A stretch of 64,000 nucleotides of DNA from Streptomyces sp. NBC_00461 (GCF_036013935.1 NZ_CP107902.1:682001-746000); one strand, 5' to 3'; positions 51,090-59,655 are shown, counted from the stretch's first letter. Notes: generated by a model not told the origin, from the sequence alone. Numbers and translations: made by a program.

Positions 51090-51752
51090 ATGGAACGGGC
51101 GGCCGTGTTCGACGTCGACGGGACCCTCGTCGACACCAACCACCTCCACGTGGTGACCTGGTGGGAGGCATTCCGCCAGGCCGGCCACACAGTGCCGATG
51201 CACTCCATCCACCGGGCCGTCGGGCTCGGCTCCGACGATCTCGTCGCCCACCTGCTCGGCGACGACCGCGACACGGACCGGGACGCCGAACTCAGCGCCG
51301 CGCACAAGGCGTTGTACGGCCAGTACTTCGCCCGGCTGCCCGCGTTGCAGGACGCCGGGCGGCTGCTGCGGCGCCTCGACCACGACGGCTGGACGGTGGT
51401 CCTCGCCACGTCCGCCAGCGGGCCCGAGCTGTCCGCGCTGCGCCGTGCCATCTCCGCCGACGACGCGATCACCGCCACCGCGAGCGCCGACGACGTCGAG
51501 GAGGGCAAACCGGCGCCCGAACCCGTCGAGCACGCCCTGGAGTTGGCCGGCGTGCCCGCGGACCGGGCGGTCTTCGTCGGCGACACGGTGTGGGACATGC
51601 GGGCGGGCAGCCGGGCGGGGGTGCACTGCGTGGGAGTGCTGTGCGGCGGGATTCCGCGCGCGGACCTGGAGGAGGCCGGGGCTCAGGCCGTGTACGCCGA
51701 CCCCGCGCACCTCCTGGCGAACCTGGCGGACAGTCCCCTGCGGCAGCGGTGA
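51090..51752 (+). CDS. HAD-family hydrolase (phosphoglycolate/beta-phosphoglucomutase-like)
   Basis: A 220-residue HAD phosphatase: motif I FDVDGTLVDT, motif II LATSASG, motif III Lys in EGKPAPEP and motif IV VGDTVWDMRAG; the inserted helical cap (about 16-85) marks subclass I. Substrates of this group are small phosphates such as phosphoglycolate or hexose phosphates. ATG 51090 has GGGAG upstream. It is 37 bases downstream of the PHP gene on the same strand. Confidence 0.92.
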   Translation: MERAAVFDVDGTLVDTNHLHVVTWWEAFRQAGHTVPMHSIHRAVGLGSDDLVAHLLGDDRDTDRDAELSAAHKALYGQYFARLPALQDAGRLLRRLDHDGWTVVLATSASGPELSALRRAISADDAITATASADDVEEGKPAPEPVEHALELAGVPADRAVFVGDTVWDMRAGSRAGVHCVGVLCGGIPRADLEEAGAQAVYADPAHLLANLADSPLRQR

Positions 51753-52003
51753 CGCACATCACCCCGTAACCCGGCGGGCAGAGGAACACCCGCGAGAGGT
51801 TGTCCGTTGAACAACACGTGGGTGCGGATGGGACAGTGTCCCCGGGCCTCACCTTTTGCCCACAGGGACGATCGTTCGGCTGAAGCCCTGTGGAGCCTTT
51901 CGCCGAGAGGCGACCGCCATCCGCGCCCACACCTTGACTGCCCCGACCGAGATTCCCCCGTCCGGTCGGGGCTCTTCTCCGCCCGCATGGCCGCAGGGTC
52001 CGC
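51753..52003. other. gene-free stretch with dyads
   Basis: No supported gene. Visible structures are GTTGT-N7-ACAAC (51799-51815), a 13-bp perfect palindrome GGGACA-G-TGTCCC (51830-51842) and a terminator-like hairpin at 51940-51972. The region could hold regulatory sites for neighbours or a small RNA. Confidence 0.35.
51940..51972 (+). terminator. 10-bp GC hairpin followed by T-rich tail
   Basis: GCCCCGACCG (51940-51949) pairs with CGGTCGGGGC (51963-51972) around a 13-base loop and is followed by TCTTCTCC. It lies 188 bases after the HAD gene and would insulate the SDR promoter. Confidence 0.65.
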
Positions 52004-52034
52004 TTGACTTCGAGAGCACTCCAATACGTAGCGT
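52004..52034 (+). promoter_or_regulatory. MerR-type promoter with 19-bp spacer
   Basis: TTGACT (52004-52009) and TAGCGT (52029-52034) are separated by 19 bases, the stretched spacer typical of MerR-controlled promoters. The spacer contains an imperfect 16-bp dyad starting TTCGAGAG. The SDR ATG is 7 bases after the -10, so the transcript would be leaderless or nearly so. No MerR gene is in the window. Confidence 0.6.
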
Positions 52035-52041
52035 TCCAGGC

Positions 52042-53001
52042 ATGATCACTGCACAGCACAAGATCGGGTCCGGCTTCGGTGCCAAGAGCACCGCCGAGGA
52101 CGTCCTGGACGGCATCGACCTGACCGGCAAGCTGGCCGTCGTGACGGGCGGCTACTCGGGACTCGGTCTGGAGACCACCCGCGCGCTCACCAAGGCGGGC
52201 GCCCGTGTCGTCGTCCCCGCCCGCCGCCGGGTCACCGCCGAGGAGGCGCTGGCCGGCCTCGGCGGCGTCGAGGTGGACGAGCTGGACCTCGGCGACCTGG
52301 AGAGCGTGCGCGGCTTCGCCGAGCGGTTCCTCGACTCCGGGCGGAACATCGACATCGTGATCGACAACGCCGGCATCATGGCGTGCCCGGAGACCCGGGT
52401 GGGGCCCGGCTGGGAAGCGCAGTTCGCCACCAACCACCTCGGCCACTTCGCCCTGGTCAACCGCCTGTGGCCGGCGATCGCGCCCGGCGGTGCCAGGGTC
52501 GTCGCCGTGTCCTCCCGCGCCCACCACTTCTCCGGCATGCGCTGGGACGACGTCGACTGGCGGCAGGGCTACGACAAGTGGCAGGCCTACGGCCAGGCCA
52601 AGACCGCGAACGTCCTCTTCGCCGTCCACCTCGACAAGCTCGCCCGCGAGGCGGGTGTCCGCGCCTTCTCGCTGCACCCCGGCGGCATCATCACGCCCCT
52701 CCAACGGCACATCCCCAAGGAGGAGATGATCGAGCGCGGCTGGATCGGCGAGGACGGCACCGTGCTCAACCCCGAGGGCTTCAAGACCCCTCCGCAGGGC
52801 GCGGCCACCCAGGTGTGGGCGGCGACCTCGCCGCAGCTGGACGGCCTCGGCGGCGTCTACCTGGAGGACTGCGACGTCGCCGACATCGCGGTGGACGGCG
52901 GGTCGACCGGTGTCAAGGAGTGGGCGATCGACCCGGAGCAGGCCGCCCGCCTGTGGGAGCTGTCCGCACGGCTGACGGGCGTGAACGCCTTCGCAGGCTA
53001 G
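52042..53001 (+). CDS. short-chain dehydrogenase/reductase
   Basis: A 319-residue SDR of the retinol-dehydrogenase-like type: Rossmann motif TGGYSGLG, NAG in DNAGIMA, catalytic Ser in VSSRAHHF and YxxxK as YGQAKT. No substrate assignment is possible. It lies behind a MerR-type promoter. Its TAG stop shares the CTAG palindrome with the stop of the convergent peptidase gene, so the genes overlap by 3 bases. Confidence 0.93.
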   Translation: MITAQHKIGSGFGAKSTAEDVLDGIDLTGKLAVVTGGYSGLGLETTRALTKAGARVVVPARRRVTAEEALAGLGGVEVDELDLGDLESVRGFAERFLDSGRNIDIVIDNAGIMACPETRVGPGWEAQFATNHLGHFALVNRLWPAIAPGGARVVAVSSRAHHFSGMRWDDVDWRQGYDKWQAYGQAKTANVLFAVHLDKLAREAGVRAFSLHPGGIITPLQRHIPKEEMIERGWIGEDGTVLNPEGFKTPPQGAATQVWAATSPQLDGLGGVYLEDCDVADIAVDGGSTGVKEWAIDPEQAARLWELSARLTGVNAFAG

Positions 53002-53654
53002 GAGTTGTCGAGCCCCGTGGGCCCGTACACGGCGGCGGGAGCGCCCGTCGCCAGGGCCCAGTACCGGTCTCCGTACGACCAGAGCCACCACTCGGTGGGG
53101 TAGTTGACCAGACCGGCCGCGCCGAGGGCCTCCCCCAGCACCGCGCGGTGCGCACGGGCCTCGGCGGTGATGCCGATGGCGTCCGTGCAACAGGCGCCGT
53201 CGCTCTGCTCCGGATCGGCGTTCATCGGGGTGCCCAGGTCGAGTTCGCGGCCGGCGGCGTCGGCGAGGGTGAGGTCGACCGCCGCGCCCGCGCTGTGCGG
53301 GGCGACCTCGGGCGGGGAGACGTAGCGGCTGGCGGCGGTGAGGATGCTGTCGGCCGGCCACTGCGGGTGTGGGGCGCGCAGTTCGGCGGCGTACCGCTCG
53401 AAGTAGTGGCGCTGCAGGGCCGGTGGCCGGTATCCCTCCACGAAGGGCAGGCGCAGGCCGTCGGGCAACTGCGCCTGCGCGGCGAGGAGACGGTCCAGAA
53501 CGCCCTGGCGCAGGTGGACCTCCGCGCCGTGGGAGTCCTTGTGCGTGCGGTCGTCGACCAGCAGCGCCGGCCGCACGTCGACGAGGGGCTCACCGTTCGC
53601 CTCCACGGGGACGGCGGCGACCCGCGCGTCGGACATCAGGATGATCTCGCTCAT
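52998..53654 (-). CDS. VanX/M15-type D-Ala-D-Ala dipeptidase-like protein, zinc His replaced by Leu
   Basis: A 218-residue protein of the VanX-type M15D family. The first metal motif is APHSAGAAVDLTL (His and Asp ligands present) and the C-terminal block PTEWWLWSYGDRYWAL aligns with the VanX 'EWWH' motif, whose last His is the third zinc ligand; here the codon is CTC (Leu). The catalytic Glu in TEWW is retained. The protein may have lost or changed activity. ATG 53654 is the likely start (53636 is possible). Confidence 0.85.
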   Translation of the reverse strand: MSEIILMSDARVAAVPVEANGEPLVDVRPALLVDDRTHKDSHGAEVHLRQGVLDRLLAAQAQLPDGLRLPFVEGYRPPALQRHYFERYAAELRAPHPQWPADSILTAASRYVSPPEVAPHSAGAAVDLTLADAAGRELDLGTPMNADPEQSDGACCTDAIGITAEARAHRAVLGEALGAAGLVNYPTEWWLWSYGDRYWALATGAPAAVYGPTGLDNS

Positions 53655-53731
53655 GTCCTGAGGATGTCCGGAGCATGCCCTGATCATGTTCTGGTCACCT
53701 CCCGGCCGCCCTCGGGACGCGGCACGGGCCC

Positions 53732-54562
53732 TCAGCTCGTCATGAACTCCAGCAGGTCGGCGTTGAGTTGGTCGGCGTGGGTGGCGAACAGGCCGTGGCC
53801 TCCGTTCTCGTAGACCTTCAGGGTGGCGTCCGGCAGCCGCCGGGCGGCACGCTGTCCGGTCAGCTCCAGAGGGGCCGAGGTGTCGTGCGTGCCGTGGACG
53901 ACGAGCGCCGGCAGGTCGAGCTTGGGCAGTTCGGGGGCGACGTCCACGACCGCGACCAGTTCCTGGACGGCGGCGGTGGAGTGCGGTGTGGAGAGCTGAG
54001 CGCGCTCGACGAAGTACCGCACATACGCCGGTGACACGTCGTTGCCGGGCCGGTCGACGGCGAAGAAGCCCGGGGCCCCGTCCTGGAAGAACGCCGCCCG
54101 GTCGCGACGGCACTCCTCGTTGGCGGCCCGCACCGCGGCCTGGTCCAGGCCGCCCGCGTTGTCTGCGGTGCGCACCACTCCCGGGGCGATACCGGCGACG
54201 AAGGCGACGCGTGCAACGCGGCCGGCGCCGTGCCGGGTGAGGCAGCGGGTGATCTCCACCGTGCCCATCGAGTGACCGACCAGAGTGACCTCGCGCAGGT
54301 CCAGATGATCGAGAAGCCCGTGCAGGTCGTCCGCGAGGGTGTCGAGGTCGAAGCCGTTCCACACGTCCTCGGAGCGCCCGTGCCCCCGCCGGTCCGGGCT
54401 CACGCAGCGATACCCCTGCGCCGCCAGCGGCAGCATCTGGAACTCCCACATCTCCGATCCCATGTAGGCACTGTTGACGAAGACGGCCACCGGGCCGTCG
54501 GCCGGGCCGTAGTCGACGTAGTGCAGCTGCGTGCCGTCGGCGGGGCTGGCGAAGCAAGGCAT
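53732..54562 (-). CDS. alpha/beta hydrolase
   Basis: A 276-residue alpha/beta-hydrolase: nucleophile elbow GHSMG, PDRRGHGRS loop, acid in HGTHDTSAP and catalytic His in NGGHGLF. The form is like chloroperoxidase/epoxide-hydrolase-type esterases (non-haem haloperoxidase group). ATG 54562 has GGAGGACG upstream. Confidence 0.92.
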   Translation of the reverse strand: MPCFASPADGTQLHYVDYGPADGPVAVFVNSAYMGSEMWEFQMLPLAAQGYRCVSPDRRGHGRSEDVWNGFDLDTLADDLHGLLDHLDLREVTLVGHSMGTVEITRCLTRHGAGRVARVAFVAGIAPGVVRTADNAGGLDQAAVRAANEECRRDRAAFFQDGAPGFFAVDRPGNDVSPAYVRYFVERAQLSTPHSTAAVQELVAVVDVAPELPKLDLPALVVHGTHDTSAPLELTGQRAARRLPDATLKVYENGGHGLFATHADQLNADLLEFMTS

Positions 54563-54666
54563 GGGACGTCCTCCTGCGATCCGGTGGAAGGGCTACGTCG
54601 TTCATGGTTCCGGGTGCCGCCGCGCGGGTCGATTACCTCCGACGTCATGGAGGTCCGATGCCGTCG

Positions 54667-54732
54667 GTGGAGGTGCAGGTGAAGGTGAAGGTGAAGGTGG
54701 ACGTGGAGGTGGAGGTGGAGGTGGGGGAGGAC
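54667..54732. repeat. GGTGAA/GGTGGA hexanucleotide repeat array
   Basis: About eleven imperfect hexamers (GGTGNA, with GGTGAA then GGTGGA runs) lie in the 255-base gap between the hydrolase and epimerase. It is purine-rich on the plus strand. Reading it in frame gives Val-Lys/Val-Glu or His-Leu dipeptide runs, which I do not take as coding. Slipped-strand length variation is likely. Confidence 0.75.
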
Positions 54733-54786
54733 GGCAGGTGAACCCGCTCCGGACGGGTACTCGGTCACTCCTCTCCAGTCGAGCGG

Positions 54787-54816
54787 CCGGAAGGAGCCGA
54801 ACCGGAAGGAGCCGAA
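54787..54816 (+). repeat. 15-bp perfect tandem duplication carrying two Shine-Dalgarno boxes
   Basis: CCGGAAGGAGCCGAA occurs twice in a row (54787-54801, 54802-54816), directly before the GTG start of the epimerase. Each copy contains GGAAGGAG; only the second is at proper distance (about 7 bases). Confidence 0.85.
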
Positions 54817-54817
54817 G

Positions 54818-55846
54818 GTGAGCAGCACAACGGGCAGCAGGATCGTGGTCACGGGCGCGACCGGCAATGTCGGCACCAGCGTGGTGCGTCTTCTCTCGGA
54901 GGGTTCGCAGGTCGGTTCCGTGGTGGGGCTGGCCCGGCGGATCCCCGACTGGTCGCCCGCCAGGACGGAGTGGTCCGCCGTCGACCTGGCGTCCCAACAG
55001 GCGGACCTGGCCGGGGAGTTCACGGACGCCGACGCGGTGATCCATCTGGCGTGGGCGTTCCAGCCGACGCACGATCCGGCGACCACCTGGCGCACGAACG
55101 TCCTCGGAAGCATCCGGGTCTTCGACGCGGCGGCGGCGGCCGGGGTACCGACGCTGGTGCACGCGTCGTCGGTGGGCGCCTACTCGCCGGGGCCGAAGGA
55201 TCACACGGTGGACGAGTCATGGCCGACGCACGGCTGGCCGGACGCCGCGTACTGCCGGGAGAAGGCCTATCTGGAGCGTGCCCTGGACACGTTCGAACGC
55301 GAACATCCCGAGGTGCGGGTGGTGCGCATGCGCCCCGCGTTCCTCTTCAAGCGGGAGTCGGCGAGCGAACAGCGCAGGATCTTCGGCGGCCGCTTCCTGC
55401 CGGGCCCGCTGGCACGTCCGGAGCTGCTGCCCTTCCTGCCCGACATCCCCGGTCTGCGAGTACAGGCGCTGCACACCGACGACGCCGCCAGGGCCTATGT
55501 GCTCGCGCTGGGCTCCGAGGTCCGCGGGGCGTTCAACCTGGCGGCGGAACCCGCCGTTGACGCGGATCTGCTCGGCCGGATGCTGGGCACGCGCCCGGTC
55601 CGGCTCCCCCGCGCCGCGGCCCGCTCGGCGATCGCCGCCGCCTGGGGACTGCATCTGCTGCCTGCCTCGCCGCATCTGTTCGACGCGGTCCTGCGCCTGC
55701 CGCTGATGGACTGCACACGCGCGCGTACCGAGCTGGACTGGCACCCGGAGCACACGGCCGACAACGTGCTGGAGGAGTTCCTTGCGGGCCTGCAGCGGGG
55801 CGAGGGTGCGGCGACGGAGCCGATGCAGGGGCACAAGGCGGGCTGA
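54818..55846 (+). CDS. NAD-dependent epimerase/dehydratase family protein
   Basis: A 342-residue extended SDR: GxxGxxG in VTGATGNVGTSVV, an HLAWAFQPTHD segment, catalytic region with HASSVGAYSPG and YCREKAYLE (YxxxK). Such proteins act on nucleotide sugars or reduce ketones; no partner suggests the substrate. The GTG start follows the duplicated Shine-Dalgarno. Confidence 0.9.
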   Translation: MSSTTGSRIVVTGATGNVGTSVVRLLSEGSQVGSVVGLARRIPDWSPARTEWSAVDLASQQADLAGEFTDADAVIHLAWAFQPTHDPATTWRTNVLGSIRVFDAAAAAGVPTLVHASSVGAYSPGPKDHTVDESWPTHGWPDAAYCREKAYLERALDTFEREHPEVRVVRMRPAFLFKRESASEQRRIFGGRFLPGPLARPELLPFLPDIPGLRVQALHTDDAARAYVLALGSEVRGAFNLAAEPAVDADLLGRMLGTRPVRLPRAAARSAIAAAWGLHLLPASPHLFDAVLRLPLMDCTRARTELDWHPEHTADNVLEEFLAGLQRGEGAATEPMQGHKAG

Positions 55847-55902
55847 CCTCCCTACCCGTCGTGCAGCCGGTCGGCCATACCCGTGATGGCTCCCTGTGAC
55901 GG

Positions 55903-56136
55903 TCAGGCGGTGGACTCGTCCGGGTCGGGATGCTCGGGGTGGACGGTGGCGGGGCGGGGGCCGCCCTCGCGGCCGGTGCCGGCCTCGTCCGTGTCCGGCA
56001 CGTCGGTGTCGGACCGGTCCTCCTGTGCGTCCGTGAGCGGTATGTCCAGTGGATCCTCGCCCTCGCGGACCTGCTGGTCCGGCAGATCCCGCGGTACGGG
56101 CTCGCCGTCCTGGTCTGTATGACGCCGATCGGCCAC
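55903..56136 (-). CDS. small acidic disordered protein
   Basis: A 77-residue protein very rich in Asp, Glu, Pro and Thr (PVPRDLPDQQVREGEDPLDIP) with no hydrophobic core, so likely disordered. A GAAGGGAG Shine-Dalgarno six bases before the GTG supports that it is real. It resembles a small hypothetical protein that I have seen in other Streptomyces; function unknown. Confidence 0.65.
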   Translation of the reverse strand: MADRRHTDQDGEPVPRDLPDQQVREGEDPLDIPLTDAQEDRSDTDVPDTDEAGTGREGGPRPATVHPEHPDPDESTA

Positions 56137-56241
56137 GGCGTACTCCCTTCACGTCGTCCGGCGACGGGCGAGTACCTCCACCGAAGAGCGGCGAAACGTG
56201 GGCCTGCCGTCGCCGCCCGGTCCCTCCGCTCCGCGGAGCGC

Positions 56242-57534
56242 CTAATGCGGAGCGCGCTCCTCCAGCGCCGTCCGCCAGGCGGGGGCCGGTCCCTCGGGCT
56301 CCGGTTCCGGGCGACGCCCGCCACGGGCGAAGAAGTCGGCCAGAGGAAGAATCGCGGCACCGACGGTGACCGCGTCGGGACCCAGGCGGCCGAGGTCGAT
56401 GGTCACCTTCTCCGCCGGATGCCGCAGGGCGTACGAGGCCGCGTGCCTGCGCACGGCGGGCAGGAACCGTGCACCGAGCTGAAGCCCCGCCCAGCCGCCG
56501 ATGAGAATGCGCTCGGGCTGGAAGAGGTTGATCAGGTCGGACAGCCCCGCACCCAGATACTCCGCGGTCTCCTCCAGCACGGCCCGCGCCACCGGGTCGG
56601 CCGCCTCGCCCCCGGCGGGATACGCGGCGGCCAGCATCGCCGTCAGCGCCGTTTCCTCGTCGACGCCCCGGGGCGGTCGCCCGCCCTCCTCGCGCCAGCG
56701 GTCGAGAAGCGACTCGGCCCCCGCGTACGCCTCCAGGCAGCCGAGCGCACCGCACCGGCAACGGCGCCCCCTGACCCGTACGGTCAGATGCCCCCACTCG
56801 ACGGCCCGGCCGTGCTCCACCTCGGGGGTGACGAGGCAGGCGCCGACTCCGGAGCCGAACAGGACGACGACCGCGTTGCGCGCGCCGCGTCCGCCGCCGA
56901 ACCACATCTCGGCCTGGCCGAGGGTCTTCGCGCCGTTGTCGATGAAGTACGGGACGGTGTCGGGGAGTTGGGAGGTGGAGCGGAGGAGGTCTTCAAGGGG
57001 GACCGCGTCCCAGCCGATGGTCTGCCCGTGTACGACGGCGCCGCGGTCCGGGGTGCGTTCCACGATGCCCGGGACGCCGATGCCGACGCCGAGGAGCTGC
57101 TCGGGGGCGATGCCGGCGCCCGTGAGCACCTCGTCGACGCCGTCGCGGATGTGGCCGACGATGACCTCGACCTCGTAGCGCTGCGTCTCCAACGGGCGCT
57201 CGGCGCGGGCGAGTTCGGTGAGGGTCAGGTCGAACAGCTCGATCCGCACCCGGGTCTCGCCGACGTCGACGCCGATCATGTGGCCGCTGGCGGGCGCCAC
57301 ACGCAGCAGGGTGCGGGGGCGGCCGCCGTCGGAGTCGACGCTGCCGGCCTCCTCCAGCAAGCCGTCCGCGACCAGGTCCGCGACGACGTTGCTCACCGAG
57401 CCGGAGCTGAGCCCGGTCGCCGGGCCCAGCTCGAAGCGGCTGAGGGGGCCGTCGAAGTAGAGCCGCTGCAGCACGGCCGTGCGGTTGGCCCGCCTGAGGT
57501 CGCGTACCGTGCGCCCGTTCCGCCCCGTAGCCAT
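56242..57534 (-). CDS. ROK-family transcriptional regulator
   Basis: A 430-residue ROK protein: N-terminal winged helix (about 10-70; LSRFELGPATGLSSGSVSNVV), sugar-kinase-like domain with GVDVGETRVRIEL, GIGVPGIVE, and the zinc motif CRCGALGCLEAY. It should be a sugar-responsive repressor (NagC/Mlc/XylR-like). ATG 57534 has GGGAG upstream. Target genes are not obvious; the GH13 locus nearby has its own LacI. Confidence 0.92.
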   Translation of the reverse strand: MATGRNGRTVRDLRRANRTAVLQRLYFDGPLSRFELGPATGLSSGSVSNVVADLVADGLLEEAGSVDSDGGRPRTLLRVAPASGHMIGVDVGETRVRIELFDLTLTELARAERPLETQRYEVEVIVGHIRDGVDEVLTGAGIAPEQLLGVGIGVPGIVERTPDRGAVVHGQTIGWDAVPLEDLLRSTSQLPDTVPYFIDNGAKTLGQAEMWFGGGRGARNAVVVLFGSGVGACLVTPEVEHGRAVEWGHLTVRVRGRRCRCGALGCLEAYAGAESLLDRWREEGGRPPRGVDEETALTAMLAAAYPAGGEAADPVARAVLEETAEYLGAGLSDLINLFQPERILIGGWAGLQLGARFLPAVRRHAASYALRHPAEKVTIDLGRLGPDAVTVGAAILPLADFFARGGRRPEPEPEGPAPAWRTALEERAPH

Positions 57535-57640
57535 GTGGCTCCCTTCGCACCCTGTTCGACCTGCAACATACCTCCGAGTGCAGGCGTGGCGCGACATTCC
57601 TCCAACCCTTAGTTCACGATGTGAGCTAAGACGGGCCGAG

Positions 57641-58633
57641 CTAGGACGCGGCCAGCTCCTCGATCTCGTCGAGGGCCGCGACGAGTTCCGGGGCGACGAC
57701 TTCCTGGACCCAGCGGTCGTGGTCCGCACCGGTCCCCCGCGGGATCGCCTCGGTGAGCATGATCAGGTAGAGATAGGTGCGGTAGAGGGCGAGGCGAAGA
57801 AGGGCCGGGGTGTCGAACACGACGCGTCCGCCGGCCTCCCGGTAGCCCGCCAGGAACGCCTCGTCCTTCTTGATGTCCCCGAGCAGCGCGAGAGAGACGA
57901 AGTCGGCCAGGGGGTCACCCCAGAACATGCGCTCGCCGTCGATGAGCCCGCCGATGCGGGGCTCCCCCGCCGAGCGGTCCAGCAGGATGTTGCCTCTCCA
58001 CAGGTCGAAGTGGACGAGGTTCGGGACGGTGACGTCGTCGAGCGCGGGGTAGGCGGACCGCACGGTGCGGGCCACGTCGTCGGCGGGGCGGGGCAGGCGG
58101 GCCCGATAGTCGCGCGCGTCGTCCAGTACGGCGTCCAGAATGGCGGTGAACGCGGTGCGCCAGTCGTCGACGAGCGGGCCGAGCGCCCCGGACGGATAGC
58201 CGTAACCCGGCCCTCTCACGCGGTGCAGGCGGGCCACCTGGCGGCCCAACTCCGTACGCAGGGGCGCCTGTTCGGCCTCCGTGACCGAGTCGTCCCAGGG
58301 TTCGCCCGGGCAGGCCGTCATCAGCAGGTGACGTGCTGGGCCGTCGTCGCCGACGGCCACGACCCGCGGGGCCGGTACGTCGGCCTCGGCGGCGCCACGG
58401 TAGAACTCGGCCTCCGACAGCAGCAGGCCGCTCTCGTAGCGCAGCCCCGGGGCGTCCGGCGCGACCTTGAGCACATAGCGGCTGCCGTCGGTGAGCCGGA
58501 GTTCCTCGACGGCGTTGTAGGTGCCGCCGCTGAGGGGGCGCAGGTGCGTGAGGCGTTCGGGAGGTATCCGCGAGCCCTCCAGGATGCGTCGGGCTCTTTC
58601 CCAGGAGTCCACCACCGTGCGCCCACCCCTCAT
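57641..58633 (-). CDS. aminoglycoside phosphotransferase (APH)-like kinase
   Basis: A 330-residue APH/choline-kinase-fold protein: P-loop-like LSGGTYNAVEEL, Lys in YVLKVAP, Brenner motif as HFDLWRGNILLD, and DGERMFWGDPLAD for the metal-binding Asp. Substrates range from aminoglycosides to homoserine, fructosamine or thiamine. ATG 58633 starts 6 bases after the stop of the CYP102 remnant; GTGs at 58615 and 58612 with AGGGGTG upstream are alternatives. Confidence 0.87.
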   Translation of the reverse strand: MRGGRTVVDSWERARRILEGSRIPPERLTHLRPLSGGTYNAVEELRLTDGSRYVLKVAPDAPGLRYESGLLLSEAEFYRGAAEADVPAPRVVAVGDDGPARHLLMTACPGEPWDDSVTEAEQAPLRTELGRQVARLHRVRGPGYGYPSGALGPLVDDWRTAFTAILDAVLDDARDYRARLPRPADDVARTVRSAYPALDDVTVPNLVHFDLWRGNILLDRSAGEPRIGGLIDGERMFWGDPLADFVSLALLGDIKKDEAFLAGYREAGGRVVFDTPALLRLALYRTYLYLIMLTEAIPRGTGADHDRWVQEVVAPELVAALDEIEELAAS

Positions 58634-58638
58634 TTCGG

Positions 58639-59515
58639 TCAGCCGGCCGCGTACACGTCCTCGATGTAGCGCCCCTCCGTGATCAGTCCGTCCAGCCAGG
58701 CATCGGCCGCCGGGCCGTCCGCGTCCGGGGTGCGGTCCCGGTACAGCGTACGAAACGCGTCCCGCACTCCGGGCGCCATTCGCGAACCGTCGCCGCAGAC
58801 GTACACCCGGGCCCCTGCGCCGAGCAGCTCCCACACCTCGTCGGCCTCGACGGCGACGCGGTGCTGGACGAACGTGCCCGCGGTGCTGAACGCCGGGCGC
58901 AACGAGACGGCTCCGGCGGCCTCGGCGGCGCGCAGTTCCCCGGCGTGCAGGAAGTCGGCGTCCGGTGCGTCGCAGCCGAAGTAGCAGAGCGCCGGGGCGA
59001 GTTCGGCTCCCTCGGCGAGGGCGGCCGTGCGGTCGGCGACGGCTCCGCGGAAGGGGGCGAGGCCGGTGCCGGCCGCGATCATGATCACGGGCGTGCGCGG
59101 CGCGGTCCCAAGACGCGATGAGCCGGCGCGCCACCCTGAGCATCACGGGGTGGTAGGTGCGCATCGAGCCGAGCGCGAAGGCGGGCATCAGGATGTCGTG
59201 CGCCCTGGCCCAGTTGGGCTCGTCGTTGTACGCGGTGAACAGGCCGTCGGCCGTGAACTCGCGGACGTTCTCCAGTGCGGGCCCGACATGCTTGGCGAAC
59301 CGCTGCTCGTCGGAGAGGTCGGCCACCAGGTCCAGGTCGGCGACGAACAGTGCGGCCCGCCCGTGCAGCCGCCGCACGAGCACCGTTCCGTGCTCGCGCA
59401 TGAGGCGCATCACCTGCTGGATGGGGGTGCGGCCGGGCCCGGTTTCGGTGATGTCGACGACGGGGACGGCGGGGAGGGTGTCTGCGGTGTGGGGGCGCAG
59501 CGCGGTGGGGGGCAT
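58639..59515 (-). pseudogene. CYP102 (P450-BM3-like) fusion gene with large internal deletion
   Basis: The 5' part (59515 to about 59100) reads as the N-terminus of a CYP102 P450: DEQRFAKHVGPALENVREF, FTADGLFTAYNDEPNWARAH and LMPAFALGSMRTYHPVML correspond to the first 130 or so residues of P450-BM3. The 3' part (about 59100 to 58639, in another frame) reads as the C-terminal NADPH-binding region of the reductase: IMIAAGTGLAPFRG, VYVCGDGSRMAPGVRDAF and the ending GRYIEDVYAAG. The I-helix, heme Cys, FMN and FAD domains are missing. Against a complete CYP102 of about 1,050 residues, some 750 codons are lost and the junction is out of frame, so the gene is dead. Confidence 0.85.
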
Positions 59516-59655
59516 GGCGCGACAACTGCCTTTCGCGGTATGGGAGTACTGCGATCAAGGGTGGTCTAGCGGGCCCGGCCGCCCGTGCCAGGCCACTACG
59601 CGATCGTGTAGTCAAGAGTGCCCGCGGGGGCTTGCGCATGTCCCCGACCTGCGAC

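Noticed and set aside
54640..54760. Val-Glu / His-Leu dipeptide-repeat protein from the hexamer array
   Set aside because: Only a by-product of the hexanucleotide repeat; no start, Shine-Dalgarno or domain supports translation.
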